Part shown: piece by piece, positions 1 to 6,305 of the stretch
How the letters are laid out: the number at the start of each line of letters is the position of its first letter
How positions within the stretch are numbered: the stretch's first letter is position 1
Assembly: GCA_902773395.1 (NCBI GenBank)
Contig: CACYEJ010000182.1
Coordinates: 1 to 8,279 of the forward strand
DNA from: an uncultured Ruminococcus sp.
GTDB lineage: Bacteria > Bacillota_A > Clostridia > Oscillospirales > Acutalibacteraceae
Direction of reading: 5' to 3'
Length of the DNA: 8,279 nt
Translations under genes and position numbers: made by a program
The notes under the pieces: generated by a model
Told to the model about the DNA's origin: nothing
Seen by the model: only the letters and a program-made list of their open reading frames with translations
Databases searched by the model: none

Positions 1-41
1 AAAAAGCAAGAGAGGAACGATTTCTCGTCCCTCGTCCTTGC
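1..41 (-). terminator. Intrinsic terminator, leftward
   Basis: Read on the minus strand, an outer 5-bp stem (GCAAG/CTTGC, 37-41 with 6-10) is separated by a small internal loop from a 9-bp inner stem (GAGGGACGA with TCGTTCCTC, 25-33 with 12-20, one G-U pair). The loop is a GAAA tetraloop (21-24) and a run of five U (1-5) follows to the window edge. The G-U pair and the U run favour leftward function; on the plus strand the same position is an A-C mismatch. It ends either a small RNA started at the promoter at 172-200 or acts as an attenuator before a gene beyond the left edge. Confidence 0.75.
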
Positions 42-166
42 CGAAAATTGAATATAGGAGTTATAAAAACTATTATTTCACGTGATACTCTATATGGTTC
101 GGAATATTTTTATACAAAGCCCATAAACCAATACATAAAATATTGTACAAATTAATCAGTTCGATA
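1..166 (-). ncRNA. Candidate small RNA or terminated leader RNA
   Basis: A transcript of about 160 nt is inferred between the consensus promoter at 172-200 (start near 165) and the terminator at 1-41. No ORF of credible length lies inside; the longest minus-strand reading noted, an ATG peptide of about 8 codons, has no ribosome binding site. Besides the terminator, two possible stems are visible: an AT-rich 8-bp stem pairing 137-144 with 103-110, and an 11-bp stem with two single-base bulges pairing 85-95 with 52-64. I do not recognise a T-box, purine, preQ1, SAM or 6S RNA signature. It could equally be the attenuated 5' leader of a gene beyond the left edge. The bracketing signals are seen; that it is an RNA gene is inference. 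Confidence 0.4.
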
Positions 167-171
167 TTATT

Positions 172-200
172 ATTATACGTTTAATCTTTCTGAATGTCAA
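172..200 (-). promoter_or_regulatory. Perfect consensus sigma-A type promoter, leftward
   Basis: On the minus strand TTGACA (195-200) and TATAAT (172-177) are separated by exactly 17 bp. Both hexamers and the spacing match the vegetative consensus fully, which is rare by chance. Transcription would start near 165 and run left into the terminator at 1-41. A 9-bp inverted repeat (180-188 and 211-219) brackets the -35 box. Confidence 0.75.
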
Positions 201-219
201 GTGTTATTTGAAGATTAAA
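180..219. repeat. 9-bp inverted repeat around the -35 box
   Basis: TTTAATCTT at 180-188 and its exact complement AAGATTAAA at 211-219 are separated by 22 bp, with the -35 hexamer at 195-200 lying between the arms. The position fits an operator for a repressor of the leftward promoter. The left arm falls inside the -35/-10 spacer. AT-rich inverted repeats of this size can occur by chance in such DNA, so the regulatory role is inferred only. Confidence 0.35.
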
Positions 220-270
220 TGTGATAACTATCTGAATTTTTTGTCTATGAAGAAATACATCTATTACATA

Positions 271-303
271 AAAACGCAAGCCTTGTAATAAAGCTTGCGT
301 TTT
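271..303. terminator. Bidirectional intrinsic terminator
   Basis: A perfect 11-bp stem pairs 271-281 (AAAACGCAAGC) with 293-303 (GCTTGCGTTTT) around an 11-nt loop. There is a six-T run on the plus strand (300-305) and five U on the minus strand (274-270), so it can work both ways. The only nearby gene that needs it is argD, which is transcribed leftward and ends about 300 bp to the right; it would also insulate the promoter at 172-200 from argD read-through. Confidence 0.7.
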
Positions 304-462
304 TTATACTACCTTGAACCATTAAAAGCTGTAGATATTTTTATACTTTAGATTGGCAATTCGCAAGCTCTTGCCTGTTTTAGTTTTAACCGAAAGATAC
401 TACTTTAAGAGTTGCTTTGGTTTATTTTTTTCTACAGAAAGTCTATTCAGTTTAGCTGAGGG

Positions 463-551
463 TAGTTCGTTTTTCTACGATAGTTTGTTTCGTCAGCGAC
501 GAGGCTCCGCCCTCGACCCGCAAACTTTTGAAAAAGTTTGATCAAAACTTT
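463..551. repeat. Repeat-like GC-rich hairpin element downstream of argD
   Basis: This is the notable part of the gene-free stretch 304-599. It contains two near-identical 10-mers (TAGTTCGTTT at 463-472, TAGTTTGTTT at 481-490), a GC-rich hairpin (CGAGG at 500-504 with CCTCG at 511-515), and an AT hairpin with a perfect 9-bp stem (CAAACTTTT 521-529 with AAAAGTTTG 532-540). A GATC-centred near-palindrome follows (about 535-551). The GC content of 491-520 stands out sharply from the flanks. From memory it resembles hairpin elements dispersed downstream of genes in Ruminococcaceae, but copy number cannot be seen in one window. No U run follows the stems on the argD strand, so it is not a classic terminator. 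The only reading of any length across it is an unsupported plus-strand 62-codon frame. Confidence 0.45.
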
Positions 552-599
552 AAAATGCTAAATCTTTTAGATTTTAAGTATGATCAAACCAACCTATAC

Positions 600-1772
600 T
601 CAAAACGACTTTGAAAGAATCTCCATACCCTTATCAATTTCCTCTTTGGTGATATTAAGCGGCGGCAGCAATCTCAGTTTAGTCTTGGCAGTGAGAATCA
701 GTAAGCCGTTTTCTACACATCTGCCGGCTACCTCAGCTGCTTTCAGGCTGTCATCCAGTGTTACACCTATCATCATTCCCAAACCGGAAATACCCTTTAC
801 CTGAGGAAGTTTTGTGAGCTGCTCCTTAATATACTCAGCCTTTTCGGAAACTTCATCAAGGATACCGCCGTCAATCAGCTCCTCAAGCACAGCAAGTCCT
901 CCGGCACACACTACGGGATTTCCGCCAAATGTCGAGCCATGATCGCCAAAACCAAGAACATCTTTTGTTTTATCGTCAAGAAGTGCCGCACCAATTGGCA
1001 AGCCTCCGCCAAGCCCCTTAGCCAATGTTGTAATATTCGGCTTGATATCCATTTGCTCACTTGCAAGAAGCGTACCCGTTCTTCCTATACCTGTCTGCAC
1101 CTCGTCAACGATAAGCAAAATATTGTTATCCTTACAAAGCTGCTCCACGAACTTCACAAAGTCCTTATCAACGGAAATAACACCGCCCTCTCCCTGAACA
1201 AGTTCAATCATAATCGCACAAACAGTGCTATCAACGGCTGCAAGCAACGACTCCCTGTCACCTATCTTAGCGTACCTAAAACCGCCTGTGAACGGGAAGA
1301 AATTCTTATGAAAAACGTCCTGACCTGTTGCTTCAAGAGTGGTTACTGTTCGACCATGAAAGGAATTGACGAAAGTAATGATATTCGTGCAATCACTGCC
1401 TTTGTTATCCGTGCCGTATTTTCTCGCAACTTTAATAGCACATTCGTTTGCCTCAGCACCCGAATTTCCGAAAAACACACGGCTGTAGCCTGTATAGCTG
1501 CATAGCTTCTCAGCAAGCTTAATATCAGGCAGCGTTGCATAAAGATTGGAAGTGTGCTGTAAAGTATTCGCCTGATTTACAACTGCCTCAATCCATTTGT
1601 CGTTACAATAACCAAGACTGTTCACACCAATGCCGCTGCCAAAATCTATGTAGCTTTTACCCTCTGTGTCAAAGGCTGCAGCACCCTTTCCCTGCACAAG
1701 AGTTACAGGAAAACGTTTATAGGTACTTGCAAGATACTTGCTGTCTAGCTCTAAATAATCCTTATTTGTCAT
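600..1772 (-). CDS. argD: Acetylornithine aminotransferase
   Basis: This 390-residue class-III PLP-dependent aminotransferase is full length for the ArgD family (about 385-405 residues). In the cytosol it converts N-acetylglutamate semialdehyde to N-acetylornithine with glutamate as amino donor, in arginine synthesis. Visible family motifs are GNSGAEANE (102-110) and FHGRT (138-142) of the cofactor pocket, VQGEGG (192-197), VDEVQTGIGRTG (222-233, with D223 for the pyridine nitrogen), and TLAKGLGGGLPIGA (249-262), whose K252 is the expected Schiff-base lysine. GSTFGGNP (279-286) and the substrate-side RLLPPL (367-372) follow. The ATG start has a strong AGAGGAG site at 1781-1787, 8 nt upstream. 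It stands alone: no argC, argJ or argB is adjacent, so it is probably transcribed singly from the promoter at 1816-1844. Related ornithine or GABA aminotransferases share the fold; length and motif wording favour ArgD. Confidence 0.9.
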   Translation of the reverse strand: MTNKDYLELDSKYLASTYKRFPVTLVQGKGAAAFDTEGKSYIDFGSGIGVNSLGYCNDKWIEAVVNQANTLQHTSNLYATLPDIKLAEKLCSYTGYSRVFFGNSGAEANECAIKVARKYGTDNKGSDCTNIITFVNSFHGRTVTTLEATGQDVFHKNFFPFTGGFRYAKIGDRESLLAAVDSTVCAIMIELVQGEGGVISVDKDFVKFVEQLCKDNNILLIVDEVQTGIGRTGTLLASEQMDIKPNITTLAKGLGGGLPIGAALLDDKTKDVLGFGDHGSTFGGNPVVCAGGLAVLEELIDGGILDEVSEKAEYIKEQLTKLPQVKGISGLGMMIGVTLDDSLKAAEVAGRCVENGLLILTAKTKLRLLPPLNITKEEIDKGMEILSKSF

Positions 1773-1815
1773 ATATTTTTCTCCTCTTTAAACTTTATAA
1801 AGCTATAACATATTT

Positions 1816-1844
1816 ATTATTACACCTAATCCCCAATTTGTCAA
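1816..1844 (-). promoter_or_regulatory. Promoter of argD
   Basis: On the minus strand a perfect TTGACA (1839-1844) is followed after 17 bp by AATAAT (1816-1821), five of six bases of TATAAT. The start would fall near 1809, giving a leader of about 35 nt with the Shine-Dalgarno site at 1781-1787. A small palindrome CTTTATAAAG (1793-1802) lies in the leader. I see no convincing arginine-repressor box. Confidence 0.65.
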
Positions 1845-1875
1845 GATGAACTTTTGTAAAAAACAACTTAATAGT

Positions 1876-1937
1876 AAGCGAAATAAATCTTAACATCAAC
1901 ACCATATCAGTTTATAGTGTTGAAGTTTATCTCGCTT
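1876..1937 (-). terminator. Imperfect long hairpin after comM, possible terminator
   Basis: A 12-bp outer stem (1876-1887 with 1926-1937; G-U on the minus strand where the plus strand has A-C) encloses an asymmetric internal loop and a perfect 7-bp inner stem (TCAACAC 1896-1902 with GTGTTGA 1917-1923). A U-rich stretch with six U in a row lies about 15 nt beyond it on the minus strand. That distance is longer than in a textbook terminator, so it may instead be an RNA-stabilising or processing hairpin. It lies between the end of comM and the argD promoter. Confidence 0.4.
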
Positions 1938-2069
1938 GTGGACTTATTCTCTGCTGTAAAGCCGTTCTATGACAAGTATCTCCCTTAACTCCAAATTCCA
2001 CACTTTTACAACTCTCAGTAGGATTTCTTCAATGACGTTTACCATAAATATTAAATTATATAATATAGT

Positions 2070-3596
2070 CTATCTTTTCCAATATTTTCTATCAAGACTT
2101 CTGTACTGTATTGCTTCTCCAACATGGTCAGAATTAATTACCTCGCTGCCGTCAAGATCAGCTATCGTTCTCGACACCTTTAAAATTCTGCTATATGCTC
2201 TCGGAGAAAGTCCAAGCTTTGTAAAAGCCTTTTTAATCAAAGATTCAGCCTCATTATTCAGAGCACAAAACTCATGAAGCATTCCCGTGGGAATACGTGA
2301 ATTCGCATTGATATTCATATTTTTATAGCGTTCAACCTGAATATCCCTCGCCTTGTTTACTCGCTCACGAATTACCTCGGACGGCTCAGCAGGAATAGCA
2401 GATGAAAGCTCTTCATATTTTACAGAAGGAACTTCAATGTGAATATCAATTCTGTCAAGAAGCGGACCTGAAACCTTGTTTAGATATCTCGTAACAGCTT
2501 TATCAGTACATGTACATTTTCTAACGCCTGTTGCATAATATCCGCAAGGGCATGGATTCATCGCACACACCAGAGCGATATTGCACGGATAAGTAAGTGT
2601 TCCGCTTACTCTTGAAATAGTTACCATACCGTCCTCCAGCGGCTGACGCAGCACCTCCATTGCGTTACGTGAAAATTCAGGAAGTTCGTCAAGAAAAAGC
2701 ACACCATTATGAGAAAGTGAAATTTCTCCGGGACTTGGAATGCTTCCGCCGCCGGCAAGCCCCATAGGTGAAATCGTATGGTGAGGCGCACGGAAAGGTC
2801 TTTTATTTATCAGCGACACTCCACTGGGAATTAATCCTGCAATGGAGTGAATTTTCGTTGTTTCTATCATTTCCTCAAATGTCATATCCGGAAGAATTGT
2901 CGGCAATCTCTGAGCAAGCATACTCTTTCCGGAACCCGGAGGACCTACCAAAAGAACATTATGACTTCCGGCGGCGGCAATCTCCAAAGCACGTTTTGCC
3001 TCGTATTGTCCACGAACTTGAGAAAAATCTAAATCAAGCTCATCTATTGTAACAGTAAGCTCTTCGGCGTTTGCACGGCTTATAGCTTTTTTTCCGGACA
3101 AACACATATGTAATTGGTTGATATCTTCAACAGGGTACACCTCAATATCTTTTACAACAGCCGCCTCAGCGCAATTATGATAAGGCACAAAAATCCGTTT
3201 ATAGCCTAATCTTTGAGCTTCAATTGTCATCGGTAAAATACCGTTTACCTTATTAACCTGACCCGATAAAGATATTTCGCCAATGAACACAGCATCACTT
3301 ATATCTGCACTAAGCTGATTGGAAAGCTTCAGCATTGCGATTAAGATAGGCAAATCATACAGAGGTCCAACCTTTTTTATATCAGCAGGAGCTAGGTTGA
3401 CTGTAATTCTGCCCACCGGAAATTCAAAGCCGCAATTTTTCATTGCTGAGCGAACCCTGTCACGAGATTCCTTTACTGCAAGATCCGGCAGTCCAACCAC
3501 GTCAAAAGCAGGCAGACCATTAGACAAATCAGCCTCAATTGTCACTTTGAATGATTCTATTCCTTTAAGCCCCATTCCTGTACATCTTTCAACCAT
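2070..3596 (-). CDS. comM: YifB/ComM family Mg-chelatase-like AAA+ ATPase
   Basis: This 508-residue protein matches the usual length of the YifB/ComM family (about 500-510). The N-terminal part (about 20-165) is the Lon-protease-like ChlI domain, with the family signature NGLPAFDVVGLPD (26-38) and the block ESRDRVRSAMKN (43-54). The ATPase core follows: Walker A GPPGSGKS (218-225), FRAPHHT (268-274), Walker B VLFLDE (299-304), a cysteine cluster C349, C351, C361 and C363 typical of the family and possibly metal binding, and LLDRID (379-384) with a candidate arginine finger. The C-terminal YifB domain carries LSPRAYSRILKVSRTIADL (463-481). In Gram-negative competence, ComM is a hexameric helicase that extends recombination branches during transformation; the role in Clostridia is not established. 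The ATG has AAGGAAG at 3604-3610, 7 nt upstream. It has its own promoter and is not joined to the mal operon; the dprA often found beside it is not here. Confidence 0.92.
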   Translation of the reverse strand: MVERCTGMGLKGIESFKVTIEADLSNGLPAFDVVGLPDLAVKESRDRVRSAMKNCGFEFPVGRITVNLAPADIKKVGPLYDLPILIAMLKLSNQLSADISDAVFIGEISLSGQVNKVNGILPMTIEAQRLGYKRIFVPYHNCAEAAVVKDIEVYPVEDINQLHMCLSGKKAISRANAEELTVTIDELDLDFSQVRGQYEAKRALEIAAAGSHNVLLVGPPGSGKSMLAQRLPTILPDMTFEEMIETTKIHSIAGLIPSGVSLINKRPFRAPHHTISPMGLAGGGSIPSPGEISLSHNGVLFLDELPEFSRNAMEVLRQPLEDGMVTISRVSGTLTYPCNIALVCAMNPCPCGYYATGVRKCTCTDKAVTRYLNKVSGPLLDRIDIHIEVPSVKYEELSSAIPAEPSEVIRERVNKARDIQVERYKNMNINANSRIPTGMLHEFCALNNEAESLIKKAFTKLGLSPRAYSRILKVSRTIADLDGSEVINSDHVGEAIQYRSLDRKYWKR

Positions 3597-3642
3597 TTTT
3601 TATCTTCCTTTTTTATATTTAAGAAATGTTTTATTATATTTA

Positions 3643-3651
3643 ATTATATCA
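3643..3651 (-). promoter_or_regulatory. Extended -10 promoter of comM
   Basis: On the minus strand TGA followed by TATAAT (3643-3651) makes a perfect -10 box with the TG extension. No good -35 hexamer sits 16-18 bp upstream, as is common for extended -10 promoters. The start would be near 3636, about 40 nt before the comM ATG. The rest of the spacer to malG (3652-3777) is AT-rich and shows nothing else I can support. Confidence 0.5.
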
Positions 3652-3777
3652 CATTATTTATAAATATTCTATAATTTTTCTCCATATATTCTATTTTTTA
3701 TAAAAAAGTTTTAAAAGAATCTATTTCAACGTTTTTCCTAATCGTTTTGAACACTGCCTGCCATTAAATTTTCTCTT

Positions 3778-3813
3778 AAAAAAAGTATCTACCGAAAAAA
3801 CGGTAGATACTTT
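3778..3813 (-). terminator. Strong intrinsic terminator of the malEFG operon
   Basis: A perfect 13-bp stem (AAAGTATCTACCG 3782-3794 with CGGTAGATACTTT 3801-3813) has a 6-nt loop, UUUUUU on the minus strand. The transcript ends in a seven-U run (3784-3778). It begins 40 bp after the malG stop codon. The plus-strand side lacks a T run, so it is directional and separates the mal operon from comM. Confidence 0.88.
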
Positions 3814-3852
3814 GAAATGAGCTATGCACTTATTCAATAAGCATAACAAATA

Positions 3853-4707
3853 TTAACCCTTAACACCACCGGCTGTAACGCCTTCTACGTAGTAGTTCTG
3901 CATCTTGAGGAAGAGAATTGTAATCGGAATAGCAACGATTACAGAACCGGCAAGGAACTGCTTAAAGTAGTTCTGCTTATACTCTCTCTCTGTCATCTTC
4001 TGCAAACCAAGAGCAACAGTATAATTGTCACGGTTATCACCCATGATGATCTTTACAAGAATAAAGTCACACCACGGACCGATAAACGAAGTAAGAACTG
4101 TATAAACTAGAATAGGCTTCGAAATCGGGAGAATGATCTTCCAGAAGATCTGATTTCTTGTTGCGCCGTCAATCGTAGCAGCCTCGTCAAGAGCTCTCGG
4201 AATCGTATCGAAGAAGCCCTTCGAGATAGCAAATCCAAGACCGGCACCGGCACTATAGCAGATAACAAGAGCCGGAAGAGTCTGCGTAAGGTTCATTGCC
4301 TTTAACAAATAGTAAAGAGCAATCATTGTCATGAAGCCTGGGAACATTCCCAATACCATACCGATGTTAATGAACATTTTACGTGACTTAAATCTAAGAC
4401 GTGAGAATGCGTAAGATACCATCAATACAGAAAGTGTTGAGATGATGCAGGCAAATACTGCAACAACAAATGTATTGAGGAACCATCTTGGAAAGTCGAA
4501 TACATCAGTATTTGTAAAAAGCAGCTTATAGTTCTCTATGGTATACTCTTTTGGGAATACGTAAGGTACAGATACACCGCCTTCTTTTCTGAAGGAGTGA
4601 AGGAAAAGCCACACAAGAGGGCTTACCCAAATAAGACCAAGACCGCCCAAAATTACATAAATAACGATATCCGAAATCATTCGGCTTAATCTGTAACTTT
4701 TTATCAT
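3853..4707 (-). CDS. malG: Maltose/maltodextrin-type ABC transporter permease MalG
   Basis: This 284-residue inner-membrane permease is of usual MalG length. Six hydrophobic segments are visible (about 11-36, 76-100, 112-135, 143-165, 198-220, 250-270). The cytoplasmic EAA loop that docks to the ATPase is intact: EAATIDG (175-181), nine residues, then IILP (191-194). The C-terminus GVTAGGVKG is typical of MalG. It pairs with MalF to form the translocation pore. The ATG overlaps the malF stop as ATGA (4704-4707), and a perfect AGGAGG (4715-4720) lies 7 nt upstream inside the last malF codons, so translation is probably coupled. The operon ends 40 bp downstream at the terminator. Substrate is inferred from family resemblance; other oligosaccharides are possible. 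Confidence 0.88.
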   Translation of the reverse strand: MIKSYRLSRMISDIVIYVILGGLGLIWVSPLVWLFLHSFRKEGGVSVPYVFPKEYTIENYKLLFTNTDVFDFPRWFLNTFVVAVFACIISTLSVLMVSYAFSRLRFKSRKMFINIGMVLGMFPGFMTMIALYYLLKAMNLTQTLPALVICYSAGAGLGFAISKGFFDTIPRALDEAATIDGATRNQIFWKIILPISKPILVYTVLTSFIGPWCDFILVKIIMGDNRDNYTVALGLQKMTEREYKQNYFKQFLAGSVIVAIPITILFLKMQNYYVEGVTAGGVKG

Positions 4708-6203
4708 GAGAATTCCTCCTCATTTCTTGAAGACTTGGACATATTAAATGTGATAAGCGACAAGGTAGCACAAACGATAAATACGAGAATACCAACGGCT
4801 GCCGCAGTGTTATAGTCGTTACTGTTCATGGTAAGCTTAAACAACCATGTTACAAGCAAGTCAGTTTCACCAGCCTGATACAAATTGGCGTTCTTACTTG
4901 GTCCACCATTTGTAAGGAGATAGATAACGTTAAAGTTGTTGATGTTACCTACGAAACTCTGGATAAGGTAAGGAGTTGTAACGAAGAGCATATACGGAAG
5001 TGTAATCTGGAAGAACTGAACAACCGGTGTAGCGCCGTCAATTCTTGCGCTTTCGTAAAGGTCTTCAGGGATATTCATAAGAATACCGGAAGTCTGGAGG
5101 ATTGTGTAAGGTACGCCAACCCACATGTTGATAACGATAACGGTAATACGCGCAGTGATTGCTTTACCGTTAAAGAACGAAATCGGAGCCATTCCCAAAT
5201 AGCCTCTGATTACGTTCAGAACACCATCGTCCTGAAGAATCTGATTCATAAGGAGCAATGATACGAACTGAGGAACAGCAATCGTAATTACGAAAAGCGT
5301 TCTCCAAAGAGTCTTGAATTTAATACTCTTCTTGTTGATCATAAGAGCTATAATCATACCGAAGATGTAGTTTGAGAATGTAGCAAAAATAGCCCAAACA
5401 ATGGTCCATTTTGTAAGCTCTACGAATGTGTAGCTCTTACTAGCGCCCTCTGAAGATTTAAATACCTCTCTAAAGGTATCCAAACCAACCCATGTAAATA
5501 AGCTTCCCGGAGGGGTATGCTGCGCGTTATAGTTTGTAAATGCGATCAAAATCATGAACACGAGCGGAAGAATCGTGAACACGGAAATAAGAAGAACCGG
5601 CAAGGAAAGCAATGTGATATGATACTTGCCATCGAGGAAATCCTGAAGCTCCTCTTTGAGAGTAAGGTTCTTCTTGCCTGCCTTAATGGACTGTTCAGCT
5701 TCATACGCTGCCTTTGTGTTGGCAATATATACAAAGAAGAACACTATCGACAACAAAATAGTCATCGTACCATAAAGAAGGATAAGCATTGAGTTATCAC
5801 CAGGAATAGATTTTACAAGACCTGTGACCTCATCAACCTCTTGGACGGACTCTGTCAAACCCAATGTATCGAACATGTTCATCCATTTGAGTCCGAAGCT
5901 AGCCAAGTAAACTATGTATAAAACTTCGGCAGCGAGGAATGCAAGTCCCTTGCCTGCCTGACCTCTGGTGAAGTTGCCAAAACCCATAATAATGTAAGAA
6001 AGCTTTGTGGCAAAATCGCCCTTTGAGAATCTTGAAGCGTAGCCCTTAGCACCTGAAACAATAGATATACCCAAGTTCTTAAAGAATTTACCGATAGCAG
6101 CAACTACTCCATGCAGTCTGCCCGGAAGCAGTGAAAAAAACTCTTTAATCTTGTAGCTGATTTTTTGTCCGGTGGTAAGCGACTGATATTCAATAAATGT
6201 CAT
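4704..6203 (-). CDS. malF: Maltose/maltodextrin-type ABC transporter permease MalF with N-terminal extension
   Basis: This 499-residue permease has its core transmembrane domain from about 195 to 490, with an intact EAA loop: ESARIDG (384-390), nine residues, then ITLP (400-403). NGGP (432-435) and the surrounding block are also typical of MalF. The first 195 residues are an extension: a basic, amphipathic start (1-65), then two added hydrophobic segments (about 84-105 and 138-161) joined by an acidic loop, then a charged linker. Eight membrane segments in total are likely. It lacks the very large outer loop of E. coli MalF; the external loop after 223 is only about 40 residues. The ATG has AGGGGAG at 6211-6217, 7 nt upstream. 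It follows malE after 102 bp containing a hairpin, and overlaps malG by 4 bp. Confidence 0.87.
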   Translation of the reverse strand: MTFIEYQSLTTGQKISYKIKEFFSLLPGRLHGVVAAIGKFFKNLGISIVSGAKGYASRFSKGDFATKLSYIIMGFGNFTRGQAGKGLAFLAAEVLYIVYLASFGLKWMNMFDTLGLTESVQEVDEVTGLVKSIPGDNSMLILLYGTMTILLSIVFFFVYIANTKAAYEAEQSIKAGKKNLTLKEELQDFLDGKYHITLLSLPVLLISVFTILPLVFMILIAFTNYNAQHTPPGSLFTWVGLDTFREVFKSSEGASKSYTFVELTKWTIVWAIFATFSNYIFGMIIALMINKKSIKFKTLWRTLFVITIAVPQFVSLLLMNQILQDDGVLNVIRGYLGMAPISFFNGKAITARITVIVINMWVGVPYTILQTSGILMNIPEDLYESARIDGATPVVQFFQITLPYMLFVTTPYLIQSFVGNINNFNVIYLLTNGGPSKNANLYQAGETDLLVTWLFKLTMNSNDYNTAAAVGILVFIVCATLSLITFNMSKSSRNEEEFS

Positions 6204-6237
6204 TAGCTCACTCCCCTAAAAATCTTGTTAAGAAAGC

Positions 6238-6269
6238 CCCAGGCAATTCAAGCAATCAAATTGCCTGGG
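6238..6269 (-). promoter_or_regulatory. Intercistronic hairpin between malE and malF
   Basis: A perfect 11-bp stem, CCCAGGCAATT (6238-6248) with AATTGCCTGGG (6259-6269), has a 10-nt loop. It starts about 36 nt after the malE stop and ends 20 nt before the malF ribosome binding site. Only a weak, broken U run follows on the minus strand (GCTTTCTTAA), so read-through into malF is expected. The likely role is partial termination or protection of the malE mRNA 3' end, giving more binding protein than permease, as the malE-malF spacer does in E. coli with different sequences. Confidence 0.7.
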
Positions 6270-6305
6270 ACTTAATATTGTAGATGTTAAATTGTCAGTT
6301 AAAAA

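Noticed and set aside
353..541. 62-codon plus-strand reading frame
   Set aside because: No ribosome binding site, Phe/Ser-rich low-information composition, and it runs through the hairpin repeat element; more likely chance than a gene.
939..1505. 188-codon plus-strand frame inside argD
   Set aside because: Lies wholly antisense to a clear argD with all motifs intact; composition is that of a shadow frame.
1773..1860. Arginine repressor box near the argD promoter
   Set aside because: Only a short CTTTATAAAG palindrome is present; it does not resemble the TGAAT/ATTCA type ARG box.
1969..2277. 102-codon plus-strand frame over the comM 3' end
   Set aside because: Antisense to comM coding sequence, no ribosome binding site, Ser/Thr/Leu-rich shadow composition.
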